Source: JACRIM01 sp038042195 (lineage in GTDB: Bacteria; Planctomycetota; Phycisphaerae; UBA1845; UTPLA1). From it: a stretch of DNA of 64,000 bases. The notes below the pieces were generated by a model. That model worked only from the letters and a program-made list of their open reading frames with translations. It was not told where the DNA came from and made no database searches. A program made the translations under genes and the position numbers. This document shows, piece by piece, positions 1 through 8,407 of this stretch (positions are counted from its first letter, which is position 1; each line of letters starts with the position of its first letter). The stretch covers positions 62,001 through 126,000 of the forward strand of contig JBBTET010000012.1 of assembly GCA_038042195.1 (NCBI GenBank). The letters are read 5' to 3'.

Positions 1-197
1 TTCGTCACCCGGCTTAACATGCGATCCTCGGGACATTGACACCATAATTGGGTGCAGAGCCGCAAGGCTCGGGCGTTATCGTCAATCGTATATCCGCTGT
101 CGCGGCGAGGTACGCAATAAATGGCGTGCTGAATAAGTCCGGTCGAGTCCGTCATTCGATCAAGGTGATCCAGCGCGATCGGGTGCGGTAATTCCAT
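1..197 (-). CDS. N-terminus of glycosyltransferase-associated protein (partial)
   Basis: The first 65 or so codons of a leftward gene run off the left edge. The protein opens MELPHPIALDHLDRMTDSTG and carries DSGYTIDDNARAL. I know this DNARAL signature from proteins encoded beside GT4 glycosyltransferases, probably with an alpha/alpha-barrel, glycosidase-like fold. The ATG overlaps the stop of the upstream glycosyltransferase by one base (TGATG), so the two are translationally coupled. A function in processing the same glycan is inferred. The body of the protein is outside the window. Confidence 0.6.
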   Translation of the reverse strand, partial: MELPHPIALDHLDRMTDSTGLIQHAIYCVPRRDSGYTIDDNARALRLCTQLWCQCPEDRMLSRVT

Positions 198-1468
198 CAC
201 AGGCCTCCGTGAAAAACCGCGGCTGAAGTGCTCTTGCGACCAAGAGTTGCCGGCATCGCAAGGAATGGGAGGTCTGACCTGACGGAATTGGACGATGCAA
301 CCTCGCTGAAGAACTTCAAATACGCGCGGCCCACGTTGGGCCACCGCATCGGCTTGGCGTATTCGTAGGCGCGCCGACGCGTTTCGATCCGGAGCACATC
401 GTCACCCAAGAATCGCAGGGTCGCATCGGCGAGCGCAGCGCTCTTCGCAAACGGCACGAGAAGGCCTCGTCCGTCGGCCAACACTTCTTCGGCGTACAGA
501 TAGGGCGTGCTCACGATCGGCCGACCTGCGGCCATCGCATACGCCAGCGTGCCACTCGCGATCTGATCTTTTCCGGCATAGGGAGTGACATAGACGTCAC
601 ACGCCTGTAGGTACTCGAGAAGGTCGGGCAGGCTCAGATACTTGTTTACGAATCGTACATTAGCAGCAACGCCCAGCGACTTGGCCATATCGGCAAGGGA
701 TTCGCGGTAGACCTCGCCCTCGTGTCGTTTAACCTGCGGGTGAGTGACGCCGACAATCAGATACATGGCGTTGGGAAAGTTCGCAACGATTTGCGGCATG
801 GCTTGGATCATGTGTTCCAAACCCTTGCCCCGGTTGATGAGACCAAAGGTGCAAATGACTCGGCGGCCAGTCAGCCCCAGACGACTCTTGTAATCCTCGT
901 CGTGACCTTGTTCGACCGACGGGACGCCGTGTGGGATGACTCGTACTTTCGGATTGGGCACCCCATACACACCGGCCAACAATTTCGCGGCGATGTGGGT
1001 CATGACCACAATCCCCTGACTGTGTGCGGCCAGGTGTCGAATGATTCGTCTCGGCAGCGGGGCCGGTTCGGTCATCAACGTATGCAACGTGAGCACGATC
1101 GGCTTGCGGCACGCGAGCACGAAGTCCAAGACGCCGGCACCCCACTCGCCGGGGAAGAGTCCGAATTCGTGTTGCAAACTGACCACGTCACACGGGCCAT
1201 CGTTCACTGCTTCCGCGGCCTGGCGATAGGCATTGGGACGGCTGTTGTCGATGATGTGGACGACGCGAGGATCGTCATAGTCGTGCGATTGAGACTTTTG
1301 GATCGCGGCCAATGAAGATACCGGTGCCCGCGCAGCCAAATCCAAGGCGTCGGCTGAGTCCCTGGTGAACGTGGCCAGGCCGCATTCCTCCGGTGGATAG
1401 GTTGATACAAAGAGTGGTCGAACGGTTTTCATTGTTGGTCTCTCTGCGATCGCAAAATCGATTTTCAT
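197..1468 (-). CDS. GT4-family glycosyltransferase
   Basis: A 423-residue GT-B glycosyltransferase that probably transfers a sugar from a nucleotide-sugar donor to an envelope or storage glycan in the cytoplasm. The N-terminal half has the acceptor-side fold (PLFVSTYPPEECGLATF, then SLQHEFGLFPG). The C-terminal half has the donor-site segment with GKDQIASGTLAYAMAAGRPI and PYLYAEEV near residues 300-330, typical of GT4 enzymes. The given ATG overlaps the stop of the upstream DUF3185 gene (ATGA). A second in-frame ATG 36 bases downstream (MKTVRPLF, 1432) is an equally plausible start. It is coupled to the partial gene at the window edge. The donor and acceptor cannot be read from the sequence. 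Confidence 0.85.
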   Translation of the reverse strand: MKIDFAIAERPTMKTVRPLFVSTYPPEECGLATFTRDSADALDLAARAPVSSLAAIQKSQSHDYDDPRVVHIIDNSRPNAYRQAAEAVNDGPCDVVSLQHEFGLFPGEWGAGVLDFVLACRKPIVLTLHTLMTEPAPLPRRIIRHLAAHSQGIVVMTHIAAKLLAGVYGVPNPKVRVIPHGVPSVEQGHDEDYKSRLGLTGRRVICTFGLINRGKGLEHMIQAMPQIVANFPNAMYLIVGVTHPQVKRHEGEVYRESLADMAKSLGVAANVRFVNKYLSLPDLLEYLQACDVYVTPYAGKDQIASGTLAYAMAAGRPIVSTPYLYAEEVLADGRGLLVPFAKSAALADATLRFLGDDVLRIETRRRAYEYAKPMRWPNVGRAYLKFFSEVASSNSVRSDLPFLAMPATLGRKSTSAAVFHGGL

Positions 1469-1713
1469 TTGAGCGCATCGGTGTTTGGGCTTTTGACCGC
1501 CATGACGATCAATACGATTCCTCCGGTCAACGCAATGCCTCCCAGGATCGGTGACAATGGCAGGTCCTTTGTTGTATCAGCCGTCAGTTTGACCGAACCG
1601 ATATCCACCACCGTCTCGCGCGAGATGTAGCTGATTTTCTGCCAGCCCAGTGCCGCCGCCCCGAGTACGGCAAGCAGGATTCCGGCGATGAAAAGTGATT
1701 GTTTGTTCATCAT
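1465..1713 (-). CDS. DUF3185-like small membrane protein
   Basis: An 82-residue protein with an N-terminal membrane helix (LFIAGILLAVLGAAALGW), a polar middle segment with many Val, Lys and Thr residues, and a C-terminal helix (GGIALTGGIVLIVMAVK). This two-helix layout with a short extracytoplasmic loop matches DUF3185. The family's function is unknown. It is the first of many tiny membrane proteins on this strand and probably heads the glycosyltransferase operon, because its stop overlaps that gene's ATG. Confidence 0.7.
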   Translation of the reverse strand: MMNKQSLFIAGILLAVLGAAALGWQKISYISRETVVDIGSVKLTADTTKDLPLSPILGGIALTGGIVLIVMAVKSPNTDALK

Positions 1714-1766
1714 AACATTTCTTTCAGATTTTGTCTAATATTTTTTCACGCCATGTGGATGACCGC

Positions 1767-2321
1767 TCACGGCGAGAGATCGATGACATCCGCATGGGCG
1801 CTGACTGAGAACGGATCAAAATTCAGAATAAGGGCGTCGCCGCAGAAGAAATCGTCGGGATTGAAGAAGTCCGTCCCCGTCAGATCAAACGAATCGACCA
1901 ACTCGCCGGTTGCCGGATCGATATCGTCTTCACTGATCAATTCGACTGCATCGAGACACGGATACTCGATGAGCAGGGCTTCGCCGTGATATACGTAAAT
2001 GCCCTGTAGATCGCCGTCGGCGTAGTATTTGATGTAAATGTCCCAATCGGTGTCGTTTTCGAAGCCGAGCAAGATCAGGTTGGGCAGTTCTTCAACAACG
2101 ATGTCCGCCGCGGGGTTGATGATGATCGTTGCGCTGGCGTCAATGTGAATCGTATCTCCCTGATTCACCAACACGGGCGGCAATTCCTGTGGTCTCGTCT
2201 GAATTAAACTGATCGCGTCGGCCAACAGTGCGGCAATGTCGTCGCCATTAATCGTGATCCCGCAGCCGGCGATCAGCATTGCCGGCAGAGTGAGAACCAT
2301 CCCTGTCGTAAATTTTCGCAT
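1767..2321 (-). CDS. Hypothetical acidic lipoprotein
   Basis: A 184-residue exported lipoprotein. It starts MRKFTTGMVLTLPAMLIAGC, a signal peptide ending in lipobox IAGC, which places it in the envelope. The start at 2321 is chosen because GGAGAG lies about seven bases upstream and the longer reading would bury the signal peptide. The mature part is strongly acidic, with a beta-rich run (IHIDASATIIINPAAD, DIYIKYYADGDLQGIYVYH) and an Asp/Glu-rich segment around EDDIDPATGELVDSFD. I do not recognise a family. Confidence 0.7.
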   Translation of the reverse strand: MRKFTTGMVLTLPAMLIAGCGITINGDDIAALLADAISLIQTRPQELPPVLVNQGDTIHIDASATIIINPAADIVVEELPNLILLGFENDTDWDIYIKYYADGDLQGIYVYHGEALLIEYPCLDAVELISEDDIDPATGELVDSFDLTGTDFFNPDDFFCGDALILNFDPFSVSAHADVIDLSP

Positions 2322-2408
2322 GAGCACTCTCCTTCGCGTATCACGATCCAAGCGTGATGCATTCGACTTCACTGTCGTTTCCGGTGCATTCGATTCTCAA
2401 ATTGAGAA

Positions 2409-2564
2409 TCAGATGCGTCCCGTAAACAGCAGGAGAATCACAATCAACAAGACCAATCCCAATCCGCCGCTGGGGCCATAACCCCAGCTTCGGCTATGCG
2501 GCCACGACGGCGCCGCACCCAAAAGCATCAGAATCAGAATAACGATCAAAATGGTGCCGAGCAT
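2409..2564 (-). CDS. DUF3309-like 51-residue membrane protein
   Basis: A very small gene, MLGTILIVILILMLLGAAPS then a Gly/Ser/Trp-rich linker (WPHSRSWGYGPSGG) and a second helix (LGLVLLIVILLLFTGRI). This is the layout of DUF3309, a family of about 50 residues with unknown role that is common in stress-associated clusters. The start codon lies inside the last codons of the upstream AI-2E permease gene in another frame. The AAAGGAG ribosome site is also within that gene, so translation is probably coupled to it. Confidence 0.75.
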   Translation of the reverse strand: MLGTILIVILILMLLGAAPSWPHSRSWGYGPSGGLGLVLLIVILLLFTGRI

Positions 2565-4489
2565 TGCAAGTCTCCTTTAAGAAAGGCGGTGTCGGGTGTC
2601 ATTACGGGGTACGCCCCCTCAGCGACAGTAGGCTCACGAGCCGACCGCTGGCGTTTTTCAGGCCGCCCGATGATTGTTTTACTAAGTCGCTGGATATGTT
2701 CTTGAGCGTCTGCCAGCGTTCCCACCACATGGGTCGCTGCGCTGCAACCGATACGTTCCACCGCCTTGCCGAGGTCGCCTTTGGCGCCCCACAATCCGAC
2801 GACTAGATTCGCATCCTCAATCCGACCTCGCAGTCGCTTGCACAGGTAACGCGCATGCGTTGCGGCGGCGGGAGACACGGCGGAGATGCAAACGATGTCG
2901 GCGTTGCGTTGTTCGTTCAGGTCAACCCGCTCGCTTACCAGCGCCGCAATTGAAGCGACATGCACCATGCACCCTTGCGCCTCCAGCAATTGCGCCAACA
3001 TCGTCCCAGCGATTTCATCCGCCTCGTCGTGTGCAGGTATGCATAGGATGGAAAGCTTCGACGAATCCGTCGATGTTGCGAAACTGGGATTTGCATCGAC
3101 CGGTCCCGTTCCCGCGGCGGTCTCTTTCGTCTGCATTGCCAGTTGACGTTCGCCCAGTTCCTCGATCGACGCCCGCAGGCTCTCGAACATGAATTTGTGC
3201 CGGTTCTCCTCAAGGTCACCACGATTCCAATGCATCCCGGTGAGCGCCAGCGCTGGTATGAGCACAGTGTCATAGACTTCGACGAGGGGACGTTGTTCAA
3301 CATCATGCACGAGCAATTCGGTCGCTTCTTCCTGGTCGCCGGCGAGTAGACGTTGATACAGACGTGTCTTTGGCTCAAAGACAGGTTCATTTCCCAAGAG
3401 CGTTTCCAAGAAGGATAGTTCCGGAACATGTTTTCCAATCACCAGGAGACAAACGGTCAGCGGCATTGCGAGGAGCAGCCCAACCGGTCCCCAAAGCCAT
3501 GTCCAGAAGACGGCGGCCAATAGAACGGCCACCGACGACACACCGGTGTTCTTGCCATAAAACCATGGTTCCATGACGTTATTGCTGAAGAGTTCTAGAA
3601 TCACAAAAAGTCCAACCGTCAGGATCGGGGCAACCCAGCCCGTCGAAATGGCCAACGACAAGCTGATCGGCGCCGTAGCGGCAATCCAAGGACCGATGTA
3701 TGGAATGAACCTCAAGATGGTGGCCAGGAATCCCCACAGGATCGTGTTCGGCAGGCCGATGAAGTAAAGGCCGACTCCGACGAGAACTCCAAACGTAACA
3801 TTGATGAATAGTTGCACCAGGAGGTAGCGGCTCACCCGCGAGGAGACGTCTTCCAGCGCCTGTGTGGTGACGGTCACTCGGCCTCCCCCCACCAGGCGAA
3901 TGAAGCGATCGCGCAAGTCATCGCGTTGGAGCAGGAAGAACACCACCAGAACCACGATAATGCCGGCAGAACCAAACACCTCAAGCAGGGAGCCGAACAT
4001 TCCACCCATTACTTGCAGCGCGCTCGCCGGTGTTGGAATCACGCGAACCGACTGGGGTTGCTCGTCGCCCCCTTGCGATTCCACTGCCGAATCTAATTGC
4101 GAGAGATTCTGGCCGAGATCGAGTGTGGTTTTTCTCGCCCGATTCATCGCACTACTCAGGTATTCATTCATCGAATGTAGTTTCGCATGAATGTTGCTCT
4201 GATACTCAGGAAGCTTGGGGGCCAGATTGATCATTTGAACCGACGCCGTCCAAGCCGCGATCCCCAGCACCGTGAAGGCGAGAACGGCGGTGACCAGCAC
4301 GGACGGAATACGGCCCAGCCTCCACCGCTCCAACCAATCACAAATGGGGGCCATTAGGAAGCTGAGCAGTAGTGCCAGTATCAATGGCACCAGCACACCC
4401 TTGGCCAGGTAAAGAACTGAAATGGCCACGGCAAGGGAAACCAACGTCAACATCCAGGTTGATTTGGCGAAGTGGTTAAGGGAAGTCAT
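2546..4489 (-). CDS. AI-2E-family permease fused to a B12-binding-like domain
   Basis: A 647-residue membrane protein. Residues about 12-370 form the AI-2E/PerM-type exporter fold (PF01594): paired N-terminal helices (LYLAKGVLVPLILALLLSFL), a periplasmic coiled segment, then conserved ILRFIPYIGPWIAA and FVILELFSNNVMEPWFYG. Residues about 375-440 form a helical linker. Residues about 455-600 resemble the cobalamin-binding fold (LSILCIPAHDEADEIAGTML, then VASIAALV). The usual DxHxxG motif is degenerate, so cobalamin binding is uncertain. Substrate is unknown; the family name does not prove AI-2 transport. The 3' end overlaps the DUF3309 gene by 19 bases. Confidence 0.85.
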   Translation of the reverse strand: MTSLNHFAKSTWMLTLVSLAVAISVLYLAKGVLVPLILALLLSFLMAPICDWLERWRLGRIPSVLVTAVLAFTVLGIAAWTASVQMINLAPKLPEYQSNIHAKLHSMNEYLSSAMNRARKTTLDLGQNLSQLDSAVESQGGDEQPQSVRVIPTPASALQVMGGMFGSLLEVFGSAGIIVVLVVFFLLQRDDLRDRFIRLVGGGRVTVTTQALEDVSSRVSRYLLVQLFINVTFGVLVGVGLYFIGLPNTILWGFLATILRFIPYIGPWIAATAPISLSLAISTGWVAPILTVGLFVILELFSNNVMEPWFYGKNTGVSSVAVLLAAVFWTWLWGPVGLLLAMPLTVCLLVIGKHVPELSFLETLLGNEPVFEPKTRLYQRLLAGDQEEATELLVHDVEQRPLVEVYDTVLIPALALTGMHWNRGDLEENRHKFMFESLRASIEELGERQLAMQTKETAAGTGPVDANPSFATSTDSSKLSILCIPAHDEADEIAGTMLAQLLEAQGCMVHVASIAALVSERVDLNEQRNADIVCISAVSPAAATHARYLCKRLRGRIEDANLVVGLWGAKGDLGKAVERIGCSAATHVVGTLADAQEHIQRLSKTIIGRPEKRQRSAREPTVAEGAYPVMTPDTAFLKGDLQCSAPF

Positions 4490-4525
4490 GCGATCATCTC
4501 CGGCGATTCCTTTGAATCGCCTCGC

Positions 4526-4675
4526 CTATACAGGCCGCCGTCCTTGAATGACCCTGAGCAACATGACGATGAGAGCGACCACCAGCAGGATGTGAATGAA
4601 TCCGCCAAGCGTGTAGGAAGTCACTAGTCCCAGCAGCCAGAGAATCACGAGGATCATGAAAAGGGTCCATAACAT
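4526..4675 (-). CDS. Lmo0937-like small membrane protein
   Basis: 49 residues, MLWTLFMILVILWLLGLVTS, then a short TLGGFIHI turn, a second helix (LLVVALIVMLLRVI) and a basic QGRRPV tail. This is the two-helix pattern of the Lmo0937 family, tiny membrane proteins of unknown function that are often stress-induced. AAGGAG lies eight bases before the ATG at 4675 and sets the start. It sits just upstream of the AI-2E permease gene on the same strand. Confidence 0.75.
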   Translation of the reverse strand: MLWTLFMILVILWLLGLVTSYTLGGFIHILLVVALIVMLLRVIQGRRPV

Positions 4676-4730
4676 GGTTTCGCTCCTTAATTGGCGTCTG
4701 CGTTGAAAAGACAACTGACGCCCTGTTTCC

Positions 4731-5246
4731 TTAAACTGTTCCGTTCTCACACGCGGAAATATCCGCCGAGGCGTGTGGCAAAGGCGATTCATCTCGGTCC
4801 TTGGCAACGACGGTCGCGGCCAGCAAACCCTGTACCCAGATTTGTAGAATGCCCGTCAGCACGGTTCCCAGGGTTGAGACCAAGAAGGACTTTCTTGGCT
4901 TCGCCGTGTCGTGTCCCGGCTGGGTCGGTTGCGATTCTGCCTGTAAGCTTGGCCGTGATTTCTTGGGATTCGTTCCCCGCGAGGGGGTCAACGCAGTGCC
5001 CGCGACAAACCCAACTGCGACAGCCGAGCCGGCGACGCACCATGGATGCTGTTTTACGCAAGTGCGCATACTTATCATTCCACTCAGCGTTGCTTTCATA
5101 TCATGCAGGGTTTGGTTCATGGCAGCCTTGGCATTCACGGCCTCATTCGCAAGGAAGTTGCGTTCAGTTATTCTCTGATGCAGCGGACGCTTGGTCATAT
5201 ACATTGCGTCCAAATTCTGCTTGCTCTCCAGCTTGACGTTTCTCAT
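4731..5246 (-). CDS. Hypothetical membrane protein in the YqjK position
   Basis: A 171-residue protein starting MRNVKLESKQ. It has a polar, helical N-terminal half (LHQRITERNFLANEAVNAKA), a first hydrophobic stretch (CVAGSAVAVGFVAGTAL), a Pro/Ser/Lys-rich linker, and a second hydrophobic segment (LVSTLGTVLTGILQIWVQG). It follows a DUF883-YqjE pair, as YqjK follows YqjD and YqjE in enterobacteria. I see no sequence proof of YqjK homology. The reading frame overlaps the 3' end of the YqjE-like gene by 83 bases. Starts at 5204 or 5198 would shorten the overlap but not remove it. Confidence 0.55.
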   Translation of the reverse strand: MRNVKLESKQNLDAMYMTKRPLHQRITERNFLANEAVNAKAAMNQTLHDMKATLSGMISMRTCVKQHPWCVAGSAVAVGFVAGTALTPSRGTNPKKSRPSLQAESQPTQPGHDTAKPRKSFLVSTLGTVLTGILQIWVQGLLAATVVAKDRDESPLPHASADISACENGTV

Positions 5247-5679
5247 ATTTTTGAACCGTCCTTTCCCGTGAAGCACTCTTTCGCCTGGCCACCAGGTAGC
5301 ACACACCAATTCCGAGGCAGGCCAACGACAGAAATCCGGCCGTGATCTTGCCTGCCCACAATCGACCGCCGTAGAGCTGACCCAATCCTTCTGCTGTTCC
5401 ACTGAGCATGAACCAGTTCGCGGTCACGATGAGCCCAGCGACCGCCACCATGCCCAGTGAGGCCAGCACAGTCCAAAGCACGGCATTTCGTAGAGAGAGC
5501 TTGACCCCGTCGGATTTGGCGGTCACGTAGTACAGAAAGTATTCTCGCAACTCGCGAAACTGCTTTAGCAGAAGTTTCAGTGCGTCAAGCTCTGTTCCCT
5601 CCCGATGTTCCGGGTCATCAGTTTCTTTCGGCGTCCGCTTTTCTTCGGCGTGCGCGTGTGAGTCTCGGTCATCTATCAT
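5164..5679 (-). CDS. Phage-holin-like YqjE-family membrane protein
   Basis: 171 residues with an acidic, His/Glu-rich N-terminus, an amphipathic segment (LKLLLKQFRELREYFLYYV) and two membrane helices (WTVLASLGMVAVAGLIVTAN and ITAGFLSLACLGIGVCYLVA). This is the architecture of the DUF1469/holin 3-6 superfamily to which YqjE belongs. These proteins sit in the inner membrane beside DUF883 ribosome-anchoring proteins. The start MIDDRDSH at 5679 is preferred over the longer reading. It lies between the DUF883 gene and the overlapping gene at 4731-5246, so the three form one operon. Confidence 0.7.
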   Translation of the reverse strand: MIDDRDSHAHAEEKRTPKETDDPEHREGTELDALKLLLKQFRELREYFLYYVTAKSDGVKLSLRNAVLWTVLASLGMVAVAGLIVTANWFMLSGTAEGLGQLYGGRLWAGKITAGFLSLACLGIGVCYLVARRKSASRERTVQKYEKRQAGEQAEFGRNVYDQASAASENN

Positions 5680-5705
5680 GACAATGCCCGTCCAGAAAAC
5701 GCCGC

Positions 5706-6035
5706 TCAGCGACGCATCCAAAAGCGGCCCAGCAGCAACCCGACGCCTGCCGCGATCAAGATGGACTTGAGCGGCCGTTCACCGATGTATTGCTCGACGC
5801 TTCGCTGTACGTGCTTCAAGGTGTCTTGTCCCTCTTCACAATACTCAGCGGCATTTTCTCGCAGCTGTCCGAGCTTCTCTTCGGCGGCGTCCTTGGCGAT
5901 TTCGCCCAATTCCCGAAGGTCTTTAGTCACTTCCTTCGTTTGTCTTCCCAGCCGATCACTCACGGACCGATGAGCGCTGGCGCGATTGCCCGCAGGTGTT
6001 CGTTTTGTGTGGATTGCTCCATTTCCGGTTGCCAT
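5706..6035 (-). CDS. DUF883 (YqjD/ElaB-like) protein
   Basis: 109 residues. A charged, helical N-terminal region (LGRQTKEVTKDLRELGEI, then AAEEKLGQLRENAAEYCEEG) precedes a C-terminal membrane anchor (LKSILIAAGVGLLLGRFWMR). The Gly-rich anchor ending in a basic tail is diagnostic of DUF883. In E. coli the relatives YqjD and ElaB tether ribosomes to the inner membrane in stationary phase. The same role here is inferred. It is the first gene of the DUF883-YqjE-like cluster. Confidence 0.85.
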   Translation of the reverse strand: MATGNGAIHTKRTPAGNRASAHRSVSDRLGRQTKEVTKDLRELGEIAKDAAEEKLGQLRENAAEYCEEGQDTLKHVQRSVEQYIGERPLKSILIAAGVGLLLGRFWMRR

Positions 6036-6079
6036 AATCTGCCTTTTGCAAGTACATGTGCGACATCGTGTCGCGTACT

Positions 6080-6265
6080 CTAGTTATCAATCGACTTCAC
6101 TTTGTCCCTGGCCTGATTGCCAAGGTCCGTTGTCTTTTCCTTCACGGTCTCCGCATCTTTTTTGACTTTGTCCGGGTCCACTGTGAACGTGAACCAGCCT
6201 CTGTAAAACCCAACCACGGAGATGCAGAGCATCAGCACTAGAAAAAATGTTCCCGCTCTTCGCAT
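6080..6265 (-). CDS. Small single-pass membrane protein
   Basis: 61 residues. An N-terminal signal anchor (AGTFFLVLMLCISVVGFY) is followed by a charged helical tail (VDPDKVKKDAETVKEKTTDL). The ATG at 6265 is chosen over an upstream TTG because GAGGAG is correctly spaced nine bases before it. The tail resembles the repeats of desiccation/stress proteins such as YtxH or LEA-type helices, but no family can be assigned. Confidence 0.6.
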   Translation of the reverse strand: MRRAGTFFLVLMLCISVVGFYRGWFTFTVDPDKVKKDAETVKEKTTDLGNQARDKVKSIDN

Positions 6266-6321
6266 TCCGATCAACTCCTCTATCGCATCAGTTCACCATC
6301 CGATTCGCCGGCTTTCGCTCC

Positions 6322-8109
6322 CTAGGGTTTTTCCTTTGGCTTCTCTTTCGATTCGCCCTTGGGTTTTTCTTTGGACTCACTCTTCGGCTTGTCCTTGGAT
6401 TCCGCTTTGGGCTTCTCCTTCGGCTCTGCTTTCGGCGGATCAGGTCTTGGCTCCGGCTTTGGAGGTTTCGGATTCGGCTTGGGTGCCGGCTTCGGGGGAT
6501 CGGCCGGCGGTTTTTTTGTTGCCTTGGCAGGTTCCGATTTCGGCTCCTGCTTGGTTGGCTCCGACTTTGGCTTCACAGCCGGCTTCTGCGGTTCGGTCTT
6601 GGGCGGGGAGGCTGGTTTCGACTCGCCAATCCTTGCCTTGGGCTGTTCGGGCCTCTGGTCTTCTTTTCTCGGTGTCTTCTCGCCTCTGGTTGTTTCGGTT
6701 TTACCGCCAGACTTTCTCTGCGTCGGCTCGATCTTGGGATCGGGCTGAGGGGCCTCGCGCGTTTTTGGTGGAGCCTGATCCTCTGTTAGTTCATTGACCG
6801 GCCTCCCCACAATCGACGACTTGGGCAGTTTCAATTTGACCGGCTCGGATTGTTTAGAGGCGTTCTCTCGAGATAGTCCGGTCGCATCGCCGTCCACCTT
6901 CCGCCTATCTTCGCGCGATTTTTGGACCTCGCGTCCCCGCTGAGCAAGCTGGAGTCTTTCGGTCGCATCGACGGTCTTGAATTTGATCGGACCGTCCTTG
7001 CGTTTTGCCAACACGTCAAAGGACGCGGCAACTTCAATTCGAATTTCTCCCGGCCTGGACACGCGCGTACCGCGTTCGCGTTGCGCCAGTAATGTGCGCG
7101 GCGGCCTCGCGTCTACAACATCGCGGCGGTGTGTAAAATCATCCCTGTCACGGCGATCCCAATCGCGATCCTGGCGATGCACCCATCGCCGATGTGAATA
7201 GATGGGGTCGTATCCATAACTGCTTGAATGATAGGAAAACGACGCAAAGAATCCCGTGTCTCGGTAACGATTGTCGTAATAGTCGCCGAAGTAATAATGA
7301 TGATAATGCGGTCGCACGAAGAGTTGATCACTGAATACGGCAAGGTTGATCACGAACGATGGTGAATAGTGAAAGTCCCGGCGTGTGTAGACGCTTGTCT
7401 CAAAATAAACCGGGGCGAAGATGACGCCGCGGCGCTCCACCGGATAGTCCCAGTAGCCTGCGGAAAAGACGTAGCCGCGGGGTGCGCAAACGTAATGGGC
7501 GGGAATCCAATCCCAATCCGCTCGCCCCACCTCCCAGTAGCCCGGCCTCCATGCGTAGCGGCCGTGATACCGGATCCAACAGCCTGGCACCCAGACAAAA
7601 TCAGGCGAAGGCGCGGCGATGTTCGGCCCCACTTCGATTGATTCGGGCGGCTCCGGCAGGTATTCCGTTTCATTGACCAAGGCATCGGCCCAGTATCCGG
7701 ATGTCCACTGATAGCCTTGACTGGTTTGCCCCCAATATCCCGGCATCCACTGTCGTCCCGGCGGCAAAGCGCGCCAAACTCCGCTGACCCAGAGGAAATC
7801 ATTGCGATCGTCATCCCATGCCCAATAGCCGGGGATCCACGTGACATTGGCCCCGTCCGGTCTTTGGTCAGGCGGCACTTCCTCGATGATGTCTCGTGGC
7901 GCATTCGGAACCACGATGCCCGGCTCAGGATTGAATGTAATTGTCTCAGCAAAGGCCTCATGCACGGGTCCGCGCGTCAAGACTTCCACGCCCGGCTGGC
8001 CATCCGCCGGGCCGCCTGATTGAGCGCGTGTGGTGTTCGTATGGAACCCGACAGCCATGGATGCCAGAGAGGCGATCATCCACCATTTGGTAACCTGACA
8101 GGTCTTCAT
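6322..8109 (-). CDS. Exported YXWGXW-repeat protein with Lys/Pro/Glu-rich tail
   Basis: 595 residues with a signal peptide. Residues about 70-300 hold tandem aromatic repeats of the W-x-PGYW type (WIPGYWAW, WMPGYWGQ, WTSGYWAD, WRPGYWEV, SAGYWDYP), which match the YXWGXW family. A Tyr/His-rich patch follows (RPHYHHYYFGDYYDNRYRD). From about residue 370 the protein becomes a long low-complexity tail of PKPEP, PKSE and KEKPK units that extends to the end. GGGAGA six bases before the ATG at 8109 sets the start. Function is unknown; an envelope-surface or wall-binding role is possible. Confidence 0.8.
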   Translation of the reverse strand: MKTCQVTKWWMIASLASMAVGFHTNTTRAQSGGPADGQPGVEVLTRGPVHEAFAETITFNPEPGIVVPNAPRDIIEEVPPDQRPDGANVTWIPGYWAWDDDRNDFLWVSGVWRALPPGRQWMPGYWGQTSQGYQWTSGYWADALVNETEYLPEPPESIEVGPNIAAPSPDFVWVPGCWIRYHGRYAWRPGYWEVGRADWDWIPAHYVCAPRGYVFSAGYWDYPVERRGVIFAPVYFETSVYTRRDFHYSPSFVINLAVFSDQLFVRPHYHHYYFGDYYDNRYRDTGFFASFSYHSSSYGYDPIYSHRRWVHRQDRDWDRRDRDDFTHRRDVVDARPPRTLLAQRERGTRVSRPGEIRIEVAASFDVLAKRKDGPIKFKTVDATERLQLAQRGREVQKSREDRRKVDGDATGLSRENASKQSEPVKLKLPKSSIVGRPVNELTEDQAPPKTREAPQPDPKIEPTQRKSGGKTETTRGEKTPRKEDQRPEQPKARIGESKPASPPKTEPQKPAVKPKSEPTKQEPKSEPAKATKKPPADPPKPAPKPNPKPPKPEPRPDPPKAEPKEKPKAESKDKPKSESKEKPKGESKEKPKEKP

Positions 8110-8208
8110 GTTCATTCTCCCGATAGACAAACAGCATTTGTCTGCCTCGTGCACTTGTTCATGTCGTTCAGATCATCGGACTAAGATCCGCCGCCGTCAG
8201 CGAGGCGA

Positions 8209-8349
8209 TCAGTCCTTCTTGATCTCGATAACCTGCTTATCTTTGTCCCAGAAGCTCTCGCGGCAGGTAATCTTGTTTCCGCCGAGCAGCCACAGTAAGA
8301 CAATAACCACCAAAATGGTGCCGATGACGCCGAGCCAGTTCTTGTCCAT
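8209..8349 (-). CDS. 46-residue membrane protein
   Basis: A short gene that is easy to miss. MDKNWLGVIGTILVVIVLLW continues LLGGNKITCRESFWDKDK and ends QVIEIKKD. It has one membrane helix and a charged tail. It lies between two exported-protein genes on the same strand. The hydrophobic pattern and the full-length frame support it, but no ideal ribosome site is visible and no family is recognised. Confidence 0.5.
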   Translation of the reverse strand: MDKNWLGVIGTILVVIVLLWLLGGNKITCRESFWDKDKQVIEIKKD

Positions 8350-8407
8350 GATTATTTTCTTTCGTTTCAACGACTCTGTTGTTAACTATTTCCGATTGCC
8401 TCGTGAT

